Positions 1 through 5,325 of a stretch of DNA of 5,325 nucleotides are shown here, piece by piece. The notes beneath the pieces are model-generated. The model was not told where the DNA came from and searched no databases. It saw only the letters and a program-made list of their open reading frames with translations. Each line of letters begins with the position of its first letter. Within the stretch, counting starts at the first letter, position 1. The translations under genes and the position numbers were made by a program. The DNA comes from an uncultured Clostridia bacterium (lineage in GTDB: Bacteria > Bacillota > Clostridia > Oscillospirales > Acutalibacteraceae): contig CANQIG010000145.1 of the NCBI GenBank assembly GCA_947623765.1, forward strand, positions 1 through 5,325, written 5' to 3'.

Positions 1-834
1 GTCTGCCGCGAGCTGAAGCTCCACACGCCCTCGCCCGATATGACCGAGTGGAGCCGCATGGTGGAGAAGATCCGGAGCCGGAAGAAGAACGTCACCATCG
101 CGCTCGTCGGAAAATACGTGAAGCTGCACGACGCGTACCTCTCCGTCGCCGAGGCGCTCAGCCACGCCGGCTATGAGCACGGCGCGAAGGTGGAGATCCG
201 CTGGGTGGATTCGGAACACATCACCGGCGAGAACGTCGCGGAGGCGCTTCGCGGCGCGGACGGCATCCTCGTCCCCGGCGGGTTCGGCAGCCGCGGCATC
301 GAGGGCATGATCGCCGCCGCGCGGTATGCCCGCGAGAACAACGTGCCGTATCTCGGGATCTGCCTCGGGATGCAGATCGCCGTGATCGAATACGCCAGAA
401 ACGTCTGCGGGATGGAAGACGCGAATTCCGGCGAGTTCGACGAATACGGCCTGCATAAGGTCATCGATTTCATGCCGGACCAGTCCGCGACCGTCGCGAA
501 GGGCGGCACGCTGCGGCTCGGGAGCTATCCCTGCGAGATCGTTCCCGGCTCGAAAATGGCGGAGTGCTACGGCGTCGCGCACATCGACGAGCGCCACCGC
601 CACCGCTACGAATTCAACAACGACTTCCGCGAGCTTCTGGATGGCGCGGGCCTGCGCGTGAGCGGCACGTCGCCGGACGGGCGGATCGTCGAGACTGTGG
701 AGATCCCGGAGAACGATTTCTTCATCGGGGTGCAGTTCCACCCGGAGTTCAAATCCCGCCCGAATAAGGCGCACCCGCTGTTCCTCGGGCTTGTCGGGGC
801 GTCGCTTCGGCAGCGCGAATCGAAAGGAGAATGA
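1..834 (+). CDS. pyrG: CTP synthase, C-terminal part (5' end outside window)
   Basis: This is the glutamine amidotransferase half of CTP synthase, which makes CTP from UTP, ATP and glutamine in the cytoplasm, the last step of de novo pyrimidine nucleotide synthesis. The frame is open from base 1, so the N-terminal synthase (amidoligase) domain lies to the left; about 277 of the family's usual ~535 residues are visible. The first ~30 codons are the interdomain linker, followed by the class I GATase domain. Visible motifs are the oxyanion-loop GGFGSRG, the nucleophile elbow GICLGMQ (catalytic Cys codon at 361-363), the CTP-synthase-typical RHRHRYEFNN, and VQFHPEF with the catalytic His (739-741) and Glu (745-747), then KSRP and HPLF near the C terminus. 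The catalytic triad is intact. The stop codon overlaps the start of dapL by four bases, which suggests translational coupling. The in-frame ATG at 40 is internal and is not the gene start. Confidence 0.97.
   Translation, partial: VCRELKLHTPSPDMTEWSRMVEKIRSRKKNVTIALVGKYVKLHDAYLSVAEALSHAGYEHGAKVEIRWVDSEHITGENVAEALRGADGILVPGGFGSRGIEGMIAAARYARENNVPYLGICLGMQIAVIEYARNVCGMEDANSGEFDEYGLHKVIDFMPDQSATVAKGGTLRLGSYPCEIVPGSKMAECYGVAHIDERHRHRYEFNNDFRELLDGAGLRVSGTSPDGRIVETVEIPENDFFIGVQFHPEFKSRPNKAHPLFLGLVGASLRQRESKGE
823..829 (+). promoter_or_regulatory. Ribosome binding site of dapL (AAAGGAG), inside the end of pyrG
   Basis: AAAGGAG lies within the last codons of pyrG. Only one base separates its GGAG core from the ATG at 831, which is unusually tight. 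The in-frame GTG at 837 lies seven bases after the core, close to the optimum. The site therefore puts the annotated start in question: ATG 831 gives the classic ATGA overlap, while GTG 837 gives the better spacing and a protein two residues shorter. Confidence 0.7.
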
Positions 835-2024
835 CCGTGTTTTTGAACCCGCATTTTGCCGAATTGCAGGAGAATTACCTGTTCGCGACGATCGCGAATA
901 AGGTCAACGCATATACCGCCGCGCACCCGGAAAACAAGATCATCCGGATGGGGATCGGCGACGTGACGCAGCCGCTCGTTCCCGCCGTCATCGAGGCGAT
1001 GCACAGGGCCGTCGACGAGATGGCGAAGAAGGAGACGTTCCACGGCTACGCGCCGGACCACGGCTATCCGTTCCTCCGGGAGGCAATCCGCGGCTATTAC
1101 GCGCAGCACGGCGTGGAGATCTCGGCCGCCGAGATCTTCGTCGGCGACGGCGCGAAGAGCGACGTGGGCAACATCGTGGACCTGTTCTCCGACGAGAACA
1201 CGGTGCTGATCCCCGACCCAGTCTATCCCGTCTATGTGGATACAAACGTCATGGCGGGGAGGAAGATCGTCTATCTCGACGCGACGGAGGAGAACGGATT
1301 CCTCGCGATGCCGGACGAAAACGTCCATGCGGACATCATCTACCTCTGCTCGCCGAACAACCCGACGGGCGCGGTGTATAGCCGGGAACAGCTGAAAGCG
1401 TGGGTGGATCACGCCCGCGCGAACGACGCGGTGATCCTCTACGATACGGCGTACGAGGCGTTTATCTCCGATGAGGACCTCCCGCACAGCATCTTTGAGA
1501 TCCCCGGCGCGAAACAGTGCGCGATCGAATTCTGTTCGTTCTCGAAGACGGCAGGGTTCACCGGCGTGCGCTGCGGCTACACGGTGATCTGCGACGAGCT
1601 CGTGAGCGGCGGCGTGCAGGTCAACCGGCTCTGGGCGCGGCGGCAGTCCACAAAATTCAACGGCGTAAATTACATCACGCAGCGCGGCGCGGAGGCCGTC
1701 TTCACCGAGGAGGGCCTCAGGCAGGTGCGGGGCGTCATCGCGCTATACCGGAAAAACGCGGAGGTCATGGTGAACGCGTTCCGGGAGATCGGCGTGTGGT
1801 TCACGGGGGGCGAACATTCGCCGTACATTTGGCACAAGGTGCCGGACGGCATGACCTCGTGGGAATTTTTCGACGAGCTGCTCCAAAAGGAGGAGGTCGT
1901 CGGAACCCCGGGCAGCGGGTTCGGCAGGAACGGTGAGGGCTATTTCCGGCTGACCGCGTTTGGCACGCTGGAAAACACGACGGAAGCCATGGAACGCGTC
2001 AAAGCGTTTTTCAAAGCGAAATAA
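831..2024 (+). CDS. dapL: LL-diaminopimelate aminotransferase
   Basis: This PLP-dependent class I/II aminotransferase converts tetrahydrodipicolinate directly to LL-2,6-diaminopimelate with glutamate as amino donor. It bypasses the succinylase/acetylase branches of lysine and peptidoglycan precursor synthesis. The product is 397 residues, close to the family's ~400-410. Family signatures are ENYLF near the N terminus (14-18), IGDVTQPL (42-49), GDGAKSDVGN (105-114), DPVYPVYVDTNVMAG (129-143), SPNNPTGA (174-181), LYDTAYEAF with Asp205 and Tyr208 for the cofactor, SFSKTAGFTG with Schiff-base Lys239, and the C-terminal EEVVGTPGSGFG...GEGYFRLTAFG with substrate-carboxylate Arg373. All expected active-site residues are present. 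The 'DTNVMAG' and 'TPGSGFG' signatures favour DapL over generic aspartate aminotransferases. The start overlaps the pyrG stop as ATGA; GTG 837 is an alternative with better Shine-Dalgarno spacing. DapL use without dapC/dapE is typical of Clostridia, chlamydiae and plants. Confidence 0.95.
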   Translation: MTVFLNPHFAELQENYLFATIANKVNAYTAAHPENKIIRMGIGDVTQPLVPAVIEAMHRAVDEMAKKETFHGYAPDHGYPFLREAIRGYYAQHGVEISAAEIFVGDGAKSDVGNIVDLFSDENTVLIPDPVYPVYVDTNVMAGRKIVYLDATEENGFLAMPDENVHADIIYLCSPNNPTGAVYSREQLKAWVDHARANDAVILYDTAYEAFISDEDLPHSIFEIPGAKQCAIEFCSFSKTAGFTGVRCGYTVICDELVSGGVQVNRLWARRQSTKFNGVNYITQRGAEAVFTEEGLRQVRGVIALYRKNAEVMVNAFREIGVWFTGGEHSPYIWHKVPDGMTSWEFFDELLQKEEVVGTPGSGFGRNGEGYFRLTAFGTLENTTEAMERVKAFFKAK

Positions 2025-2037
2025 AGCAAAGGAAGCG

Positions 2038-2071
2038 GCGCCGCGCGTCCCGGGAAGGGAGCGAGCGGCGC
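2038..2071 (+). other. GC-rich hairpin between dapL and feoAB
   Basis: The two arms GCGCCGC (2038-2044) and GCGGCGC (2065-2071) are perfect complements. Inside them, after a G/A mismatch and a bulged G, a CG pair and TCCC/GGGA continue the stem around a five-base loop (2052-2056). There is no T-tract directly after it (the next bases are GCTTCGTGCC), so it is a poor intrinsic terminator. It could protect or process an intercistronic mRNA, or lower read-through into feoAB. The fold is read by eye; in GC-rich DNA some pairing arises by chance. Confidence 0.4.
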
Positions 2072-2106
2072 GCTTCGTGCCATTTTCAGAGCAGGGTTTG
2101 GAGAAT

Positions 2107-4467
2107 ATGGAAGAACAGACATTGAGAGCGCTTCCCGTCGGCAAGACGGCGACGGTGAGTGCGGTAGGCGGAGAGGGTGCGCTCCGGCAGCATTTTCTCG
2201 ACATGGGGCTGATCCCCGGCGCGGATGTGACCGTCGTGAAGTACGCGCCGATGGGTGACCCGATGGAGGTGCGGCTCCACGGATACGAGCTGACACTGCG
2301 TCTCGCGGACGCGGAAAACATCGCCGTGGAGCGCGTGCGCGAGCCGGAGGCGGACGCTGTGGTCGCGCAGCAGAGGAAGCGGATGCACCATCCGGGCCTC
2401 GGCGAGGGCGGCAAATACCATGTGAAAACAGGCAACCCGGCGCTTCCCGCAAGCGAAGTGCTGACGTTTGCGCTCGCGGGCAACCAGAACAGCGGCAAGA
2501 CGACGCTTTTCAACCAGTTGACGGGTTCCAATCAGCACGTCGGCAACTTCCCGGGCGTGACCGTCGACCGGAAGGACGGTGTGATTCGCGGACAGCAGAA
2601 TACGCTGGTGACGGACCTGCCCGGGATCTATTCGCTCTCCCCGTATTCCAGCGAGGAGATCGTCACCCGCCGGTTCATCGTGAACGAACACCCCCGCGGG
2701 ATCATCAACATCGTGGACGCGACGAACATCGAGCGCAACCTGTATCTGACGATGCAGCTTATGGAGCTCGACATCCCGATGGTGCTGGCGCTCAACATGA
2801 TGGACGAAATGCGCGACAACGGCGGCTCCGTGCGTGTCAACGAGATGGAGGCCATGCTGGGGATCCCGGTCGTGCCGATCTCCGCCGCGAAGAACGAGGG
2901 CATCGAGGAACTCATCAGCCACGCGGTCCACGTCGCGAAGTACCAGGAGAGCCCCGGTCGCATGGATTTCTGCGACGCGAACGACCACGGCGGCGCGGTC
3001 CACCGCTGTCTGCACGGCATCATGAGCCTGATCGAGGACCACGCCGAGGAGGCGGGGATCCCGCTGCGGTTTGCCGCGAGCAAGGTCGCGGAGGGCGACG
3101 AGCTGATCCTCGAGCGGCTGCAGCTCGACCAGAATGAGATCGAAACGCTGGAACACATCATCCGGCAGATGGAGATCGAGCGCGGGCTGGACCGCGCCGC
3201 AGCCATCGCGGATATGCGGTTCCGCTTCATCGAGCGGGTCTGTTCCGCCTCGGTCGTCAAACCGAAGGAGAGCCGGGAGCACCTGCGCAGCGAGAAGATC
3301 GACCGCATCCTCACGGGAAAATATACGGCGATCCCGGCGTTTATCGCCATCATGGGTCTGGTTTTCTTCCTGACGTTCAACGTCATCGGCGCGTTTCTGT
3401 CCGATCTCTTGGAGCGTGGGATCGACGCGCTGACCGCTGTTACGGACAGCGCGCTGACCGCCGCAAACGTCAATCCCGTGCTGCACGGGCTCATCATCGA
3501 CGCGGTCTTCAACGGCGTCGGGAGCGTTTTGAGCTTCCTCCCGGTGATCGTGACGCTGTTCTTCTTCCTTTCGCTTTTGGAGGACAGCGGCTATATGGCG
3601 CGCGTGGCGTTCGTGATGGATAAGCTCCTCAGGCGCATCGGCCTCTCCGGCCGGAGCATCGTCCCGATGCTGGTGGGCTTCGGGTGTACGGTGCCGGGCG
3701 TCATGGCGAGCCGGACGCTGCCCTCCGAGCGCGACCGCAAGATGACGATCCTGCTCACGCCGTTTATGAGCTGTTCGGCGAAGCTGCCGATCTACGGCTT
3801 TTTCGCGGCGGCGTTTTTCCCGGATCACGCCGCGCTCGTGATGATCGGGTTGTATTTGTTCGGAATTCTCATGGGCGTTTTGACGGCGTTTCTGCTGCGC
3901 GGCACGGTGTTCCGTGGCGAAGCTGTCCCGTTCGTGATGGAGCTTCCGAACTACCGGATGCCCGGCATGAAGAATGTCGCGCAGCTCCTCTGGGAGAAGG
4001 CCAAGGACTTTTTGCAGCGCGCGTTTACGGTGATCTTCCTCGCGACGCTTGTCATTTGGTTCCTGCAGACGTTCGATCTCTCCCTCAATATCGTCACCGA
4101 TTCCGAAACTTCGATCCTTGCGCAGTTCGCGGGGCTGCTCGCGCCACTTTTCCTGCCGCTCGGGTTCGGCGACTGGCGCATCTCGACGGCGCTGCTCACG
4201 GGCTTCATGGCGAAGGAGAGCGTCGTCTCCACGCTGACGATCCTGTTCGGCAGCACCGCGTCGCTGACCGGCATCCTCTCGCCGCTCTCCGCCGTGAGCC
4301 TCTTGGTGTTCTGCCTGCTCTATACGCCGTGTGTGGCGGCGATCGCTTCCGTGCGGCGGGAGCTCGGCGGCGGCTGGGCGCTCGGCGTCGTGGTCGGGCA
4401 GTGCGTGATCGCGTGGCTTGCGGCGGGCGCGGTGTTCCTCGTCGGTTCCCTGCTCGGATTCGCGTGA
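2107..4467 (+). CDS. feoB: Ferrous iron transport protein, FeoA-FeoB fusion
   Basis: This GTP-driven Fe(II) permease of the inner membrane is 786 residues long. Residues ~4-77 form a FeoA (SH3-like) domain (LPVGKTATV...FLDMGLIPGADV...PMEVRLHGYELTLR). A charged linker follows to ~118, then the G domain: G1 GNQNSGKTT (125-133), G2 Thr152 in FPGVTVD, G3 DLPG (170-173), G4 NMMD (230-233; the usual NxxD) and G5 SAAKNEG (259-265). Residues ~266-400 form the helical GDI-like domain. From ~410 the membrane part carries the FeoB gate motifs GFGCTVPG (Cys527), FMSCSAKLPIY (Cys556) and LLYTPCVAAIA (Cys742), with several hydrophobic helices ending at ~784. ATG 2107 is chosen because GGAG (2100-2103) precedes it and the FeoA homology starts at once. 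The open frame reaches back to 1960 but overlaps dapL. E. coli makes FeoA and FeoB separately. No FeoC is seen. Some FeoB paralogues are linked to Mn(II), so the metal is inferred from the family. Confidence 0.96.
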   Translation: MEEQTLRALPVGKTATVSAVGGEGALRQHFLDMGLIPGADVTVVKYAPMGDPMEVRLHGYELTLRLADAENIAVERVREPEADAVVAQQRKRMHHPGLGEGGKYHVKTGNPALPASEVLTFALAGNQNSGKTTLFNQLTGSNQHVGNFPGVTVDRKDGVIRGQQNTLVTDLPGIYSLSPYSSEEIVTRRFIVNEHPRGIINIVDATNIERNLYLTMQLMELDIPMVLALNMMDEMRDNGGSVRVNEMEAMLGIPVVPISAAKNEGIEELISHAVHVAKYQESPGRMDFCDANDHGGAVHRCLHGIMSLIEDHAEEAGIPLRFAASKVAEGDELILERLQLDQNEIETLEHIIRQMEIERGLDRAAAIADMRFRFIERVCSASVVKPKESREHLRSEKIDRILTGKYTAIPAFIAIMGLVFFLTFNVIGAFLSDLLERGIDALTAVTDSALTAANVNPVLHGLIIDAVFNGVGSVLSFLPVIVTLFFFLSLLEDSGYMARVAFVMDKLLRRIGLSGRSIVPMLVGFGCTVPGVMASRTLPSERDRKMTILLTPFMSCSAKLPIYGFFAAAFFPDHAALVMIGLYLFGILMGVLTAFLLRGTVFRGEAVPFVMELPNYRMPGMKNVAQLLWEKAKDFLQRAFTVIFLATLVIWFLQTFDLSLNIVTDSETSILAQFAGLLAPLFLPLGFGDWRISTALLTGFMAKESVVSTLTILFGSTASLTGILSPLSAVSLLVFCLLYTPCVAAIASVRRELGGGWALGVVVGQCVIAWLAAGAVFLVGSLLGFA

Positions 4468-4482
4468 GGCGAAAAACGCAGC

Positions 4483-4515
4483 AAAACGGTCCATCTGTAA
4501 AGGTGGGCCGCTTTT
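4483..4515 (+). terminator. Intrinsic terminator of feoAB
   Basis: The hairpin begins 15 bases after the feoAB stop. The 5' arm is AAAACGGTCCATC (4483-4495), the loop is TGTAAA (4496-4501), and the 3' arm is GGTGGGCCG (4502-4510), then a bulged C and TTTT (4512-4515). The GC core has nine pairs including two G-T wobbles, and the flanking A and T runs extend it. The U-run is short but well placed. It separates the pyrG-dapL-feoAB block from the next gene. Confidence 0.85.
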
Positions 4516-4548
4516 CATTAAAAACATAGTGCATTTTGGGAAAATCTG

Positions 4549-4557
4549 TGCTATACT
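4549..4557 (+). promoter_or_regulatory. Extended -10 promoter (TGCTATACT)
   Basis: TATACT (4552-4557) is one base from the consensus -10 hexamer and is preceded by the TGn extension (4549-4551). The region at the expected -35 distance (about 4529-4534, GTGCAT) is a poor match to TTGACA, so the extended -10 probably compensates. The predicted start of transcription is near 4564, giving a leader of about 70 bases. The promoter sits just after the feoAB terminator, in the most AT-rich stretch between the genes. A small dyad, TTTTGGGAAAA (4534-4544), fills part of the spacer and could be an operator or chance. Confidence 0.7.
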
Positions 4558-4577
4558 GAAAAAAAGACGGGACCCTT

Positions 4578-4597
4578 GCGGAACCGACGCGTTTCGC
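4578..4597 (+). other. Possible leader hairpin upstream of the P-loop gene
   Basis: GCGGAAC (4578-4584) can pair with GTTTCGC (4591-4597), with one G-T wobble and a six-base loop, inside the inferred 5' leader. A second tiny inverted repeat, TTCTC/GAGAA (4603-4614), lies just before the ribosome binding site. Neither has a terminator-like T-tract or a riboswitch core that I recognise. They may be no more than chance pairing in GC-rich DNA. Confidence 0.2.
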
Positions 4598-4616
4598 CCG
4601 CATTCTCTTGAGAACA

Positions 4617-4627
4617 GGGAGAGGTGG
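4617..4627 (+). promoter_or_regulatory. Ribosome binding site that fixes the GTG 4634 start
   Basis: GGGAGAGGTGG holds two overlapping purine-rich cores (GGGAG and GAGGTGG). The second ends six bases before GTG 4634. The reading frame itself is open back to 4418 inside feoAB, so this site and the start of the P-loop fold right after it are what decide the start. Confidence 0.7.
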
Positions 4628-4633
4628 TACGCT

Positions 4634-5221
4634 GTGAAAAAACTGATCCTGATCGCCTCGCCGCCCGCGTGCGGCAAGACGCGGCTCGCGAAGCGCCTCG
4701 CGGCGGCGTTGGATCATGTGGTCTATCTCGATAAGGATACGCTGATCCCGCTCTCGAAGCAGATCTTCGCGGCGGCGGGGGAACCGTATGACCGGAGTTC
4801 CGCGTTTTTTGAAGCGTACGTCCGCGACCGCGAATACGAGGTGATCCTGAACCTTGCGTTCGACGCGCTCCGGTTTGCCGATACGGTGCTGGTGAACGCG
4901 CCGTTCTCGCGGGAGATCCGTGACCCGGCATACATCGCGGCGCTGCGGGAAAAGCTTGGGACGTACGGCGCGAAGCTCTGCGCGATCTGGATCGTGACGG
5001 ACGTGGAGGTCTGCAAGGCGCGCATGATGAAGCGCAGGAGCGACCGCGACACCTGGAAGATGGAGCACTGGGACGAATATGTGAAGCGCCTGGATTTCAG
5101 CGTGCCGGAGGCGCTCCGGCTGGAGGGGCAGGCAGACAGCCTGCTGCTCTACTACAACTCGAACGACGAACTCGCGGACGCGTCCTTCGCGCGCATCCTG
5201 CCGATCTTAAATCAAAACTGA
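4634..5221 (+). CDS. P-loop NTPase / kinase-like protein of unknown substrate
   Basis: A 195-residue soluble protein starting at GTG 4634 and opening with a P-loop fold: beta strand KLILIA (3-8), then SPPACGKT (9-16), a Walker A motif with Gly14-Lys15-Thr16 intact but Ser9 where Gly or Ala is usual. YLDKDTLIPL (31-40) lies where small-molecule kinases of the gluconate/shikimate/zeta type carry an Asp that contacts the substrate. VLVNAPFSREI (85-95) resembles the third strand and Walker B region. WIVTDVEVCKARMMKRRSDRD (119-139) resembles the strand plus Arg-rich lid of nucleotide and sugar kinases. These comparisons are by pattern only. The likely activity is ATP-dependent phosphorylation of a small molecule, but I cannot name the substrate. 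There is no signal peptide, membrane segment or partner antitoxin, which argues against a toxin-antitoxin role. It has its own promoter and leader, follows the feoAB terminator, and appears monocistronic. Existence as a gene is well supported; function is not. Confidence 0.88.
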   Translation: MKKLILIASPPACGKTRLAKRLAAALDHVVYLDKDTLIPLSKQIFAAAGEPYDRSSAFFEAYVRDREYEVILNLAFDALRFADTVLVNAPFSREIRDPAYIAALREKLGTYGAKLCAIWIVTDVEVCKARMMKRRSDRDTWKMEHWDEYVKRLDFSVPEALRLEGQADSLLLYYNSNDELADASFARILPILNQN

Positions 5222-5231
5222 ATGAATGCAG

Positions 5232-5248
5232 AAAAAAGCCGCTCCCGG
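5232..5248 (+). terminator. Half of an intrinsic terminator for the P-loop gene, apparently interrupted
   Basis: AAAAAAGCCGCTCCCGG, ten bases after the stop codon, has the form of the 5' arm of an intrinsic terminator: an A-run followed by a GC-rich arm. The matching 3' arm (CGGGAGCGGC plus Ts) is absent from the remaining window. Instead an IS-like terminal sequence begins four bases later. The reading as a split terminator is an inference. Confidence 0.45.
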
Positions 5249-5251
5249 TCG

Positions 5252-5276
5252 TGAACTGAACCAGTAAAAACGGACA
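5252..5276 (-). repeat. Candidate terminal inverted repeat of the IS-like element
   Basis: A 25-base stretch beginning TG on the + strand and ending GGACA is the candidate terminal repeat. Its partner should lie to the right of the window, so the inverted repeat itself cannot be shown here. Confidence 0.4.
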
Positions 5277-5282
5277 GTAGAC

Positions 5283-5320
5283 AAAAAGCCCCCTATGTAG
5301 GAAAATAACTACATAGGGGG
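5283..5320 (-). terminator. Intrinsic terminator acting on minus-strand transcription
   Basis: CCCCCTATGTAG (5289-5300) and CTACATAGGGGG (5309-5320) form a perfect 12-base-pair stem around the eight-base loop GAAAATAA. Read on the minus strand, the stem is followed by a C and five Ts (complement of AAAAA at 5283-5287), the normal arrangement of an intrinsic terminator. On the + strand the stem is followed by TAAGG, which lacks a T-run. It therefore ends a gene coming leftward from outside the window, probably the transposase of the IS-like element, and it may also block transcription into the neighbouring chromosome. Confidence 0.75.
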
Positions 5321-5325
5321 TAAGG

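Larger units (their letters stand above)
5252..5325 (-). mobile_element. Terminal part of a probable IS3-like insertion sequence (partial)
   Basis: From 5252 the + strand reads TGAACTGAACC, an A-rich stretch, then CGGACAG (5271-5277). On the minus strand this ends ...CTGTCCG-TTTTT-...-GGTTCAGTTCA, which resembles right-end terminal repeats of IS3/IS150-type elements (outer bases TG/CA, CTGTCC box followed by Ts). A minus-strand intrinsic terminator lies just inside, where the end of a transposase gene (orfB) would be expected. The segment is more AT-rich than the genes to its left. No transposase codons are visible in the 74 bases seen, and the other end is outside the window, so the call rests on resemblance of one end only. 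Confidence 0.45.

Noticed and set aside
606..1487. 293-codon minus-strand open frame across the pyrG/dapL junction
   Set aside because: It covers two well-supported genes with intact active-site motifs, has an Arg/Val/Asp-heavy composition, and has no recognisable domain.
1960..2106. Upstream extension of the feoAB reading frame (ATG 1960 or GTG 2077)
   Set aside because: ATG 1960 lies inside dapL and would add 49 basic residues unlike any FeoA. GTG 2077 has no ribosome binding site at a usable distance. ATG 2107 has GGAG and starts directly at the FeoA domain.
4617..4632. Resemblance of GAGGTGGTACGC to the T-box core (GGTGGNACCGCG)
   Set aside because: The leader is only ~70 bases. It has no room for the specifier stem and no downstream terminator, the match is incomplete, and the gene is not an amino-acid or tRNA-synthetase gene. 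The sequence is better explained as a Shine-Dalgarno region.
4418..4633. Upstream extension of the P-loop gene into feoAB
   Set aside because: The extension would cross the feoAB terminator and the extended -10 promoter, and has no P-loop homology. GTG 4634 has a good ribosome binding site.
2086..4677. 863-codon open frame on the minus strand, antisense to feoAB
   Set aside because: It mirrors a conserved FeoAB gene. The translation is dominated by Arg, His, Asp and Glu, as expected from the reverse complement of GC3-rich codons, and shows no recognisable fold or motif. Long antisense frames are common in GC-rich DNA.
5256..5265. ACTG-AA-CAGT type mini hairpin after the P-loop gene as its terminator
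   Set aside because: A stem of four base pairs with a tiny loop and no T-run is too weak. The bases are better explained as part of the IS-like end.
1..5325. CRISPR array, tRNA or rRNA gene, toxin-antitoxin pair, phage genes
   Set aside because: No regularly spaced repeats, cloverleaf or rRNA-like stretch was seen. The single kinase-like gene has no small partner gene beside it.

Overview
The window reads as a stretch of a GC-rich, probably clostridial (Firmicutes) chromosome. This lineage is an inference. It rests on an acetylase-independent lysine gene (dapL), a FeoA domain fused to FeoB of the kind common in anaerobic Firmicutes, strong GGAG-type ribosome binding sites, and intrinsic terminators. 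Codon third positions are strongly G/C in all four genes, so these look like long-resident chromosomal genes. The last ~100 bases are clearly more AT-rich.

Layout, left to right, all genes on the + strand. (1) The C-terminal half of pyrG (CTP synthase) enters from the left edge and ends at 834. (2) dapL (LL-diaminopimelate aminotransferase) starts inside the pyrG stop codon (ATGA overlap) and ends at 2024. (3) An 82-base gap holds a GC-rich hairpin but no recognisable promoter. (4) A fused FeoA-FeoB ferrous iron transporter follows (2107-4467), closed by a good intrinsic terminator (4483-4515). (5) A new extended -10 promoter at 4549-4557 drives a monocistronic P-loop NTPase/kinase-like gene of unknown function (4634-5221). 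(6) The right edge appears to be the end of an IS3-like insertion sequence, starting near 5252 and carrying a terminator that acts on the minus strand.

Functionally, pyrG-dapL(-feoAB) looks like a housekeeping transcription unit: glutamine-dependent CTP synthesis, lysine and cell-wall diaminopimelate synthesis, and Fe(II) uptake. The genes have no shared pathway. The P-loop gene is transcriptionally separate.

I see no sign of a new multi-gene system. The most informative oddity is at 5232-5252. The 5' half of what looks like the P-loop gene's terminator (an A-tract followed by a GC arm) stops where an IS3-type terminal sequence begins. This suggests a recent insertion into the terminator and makes a precise prediction about sequence beyond the window.
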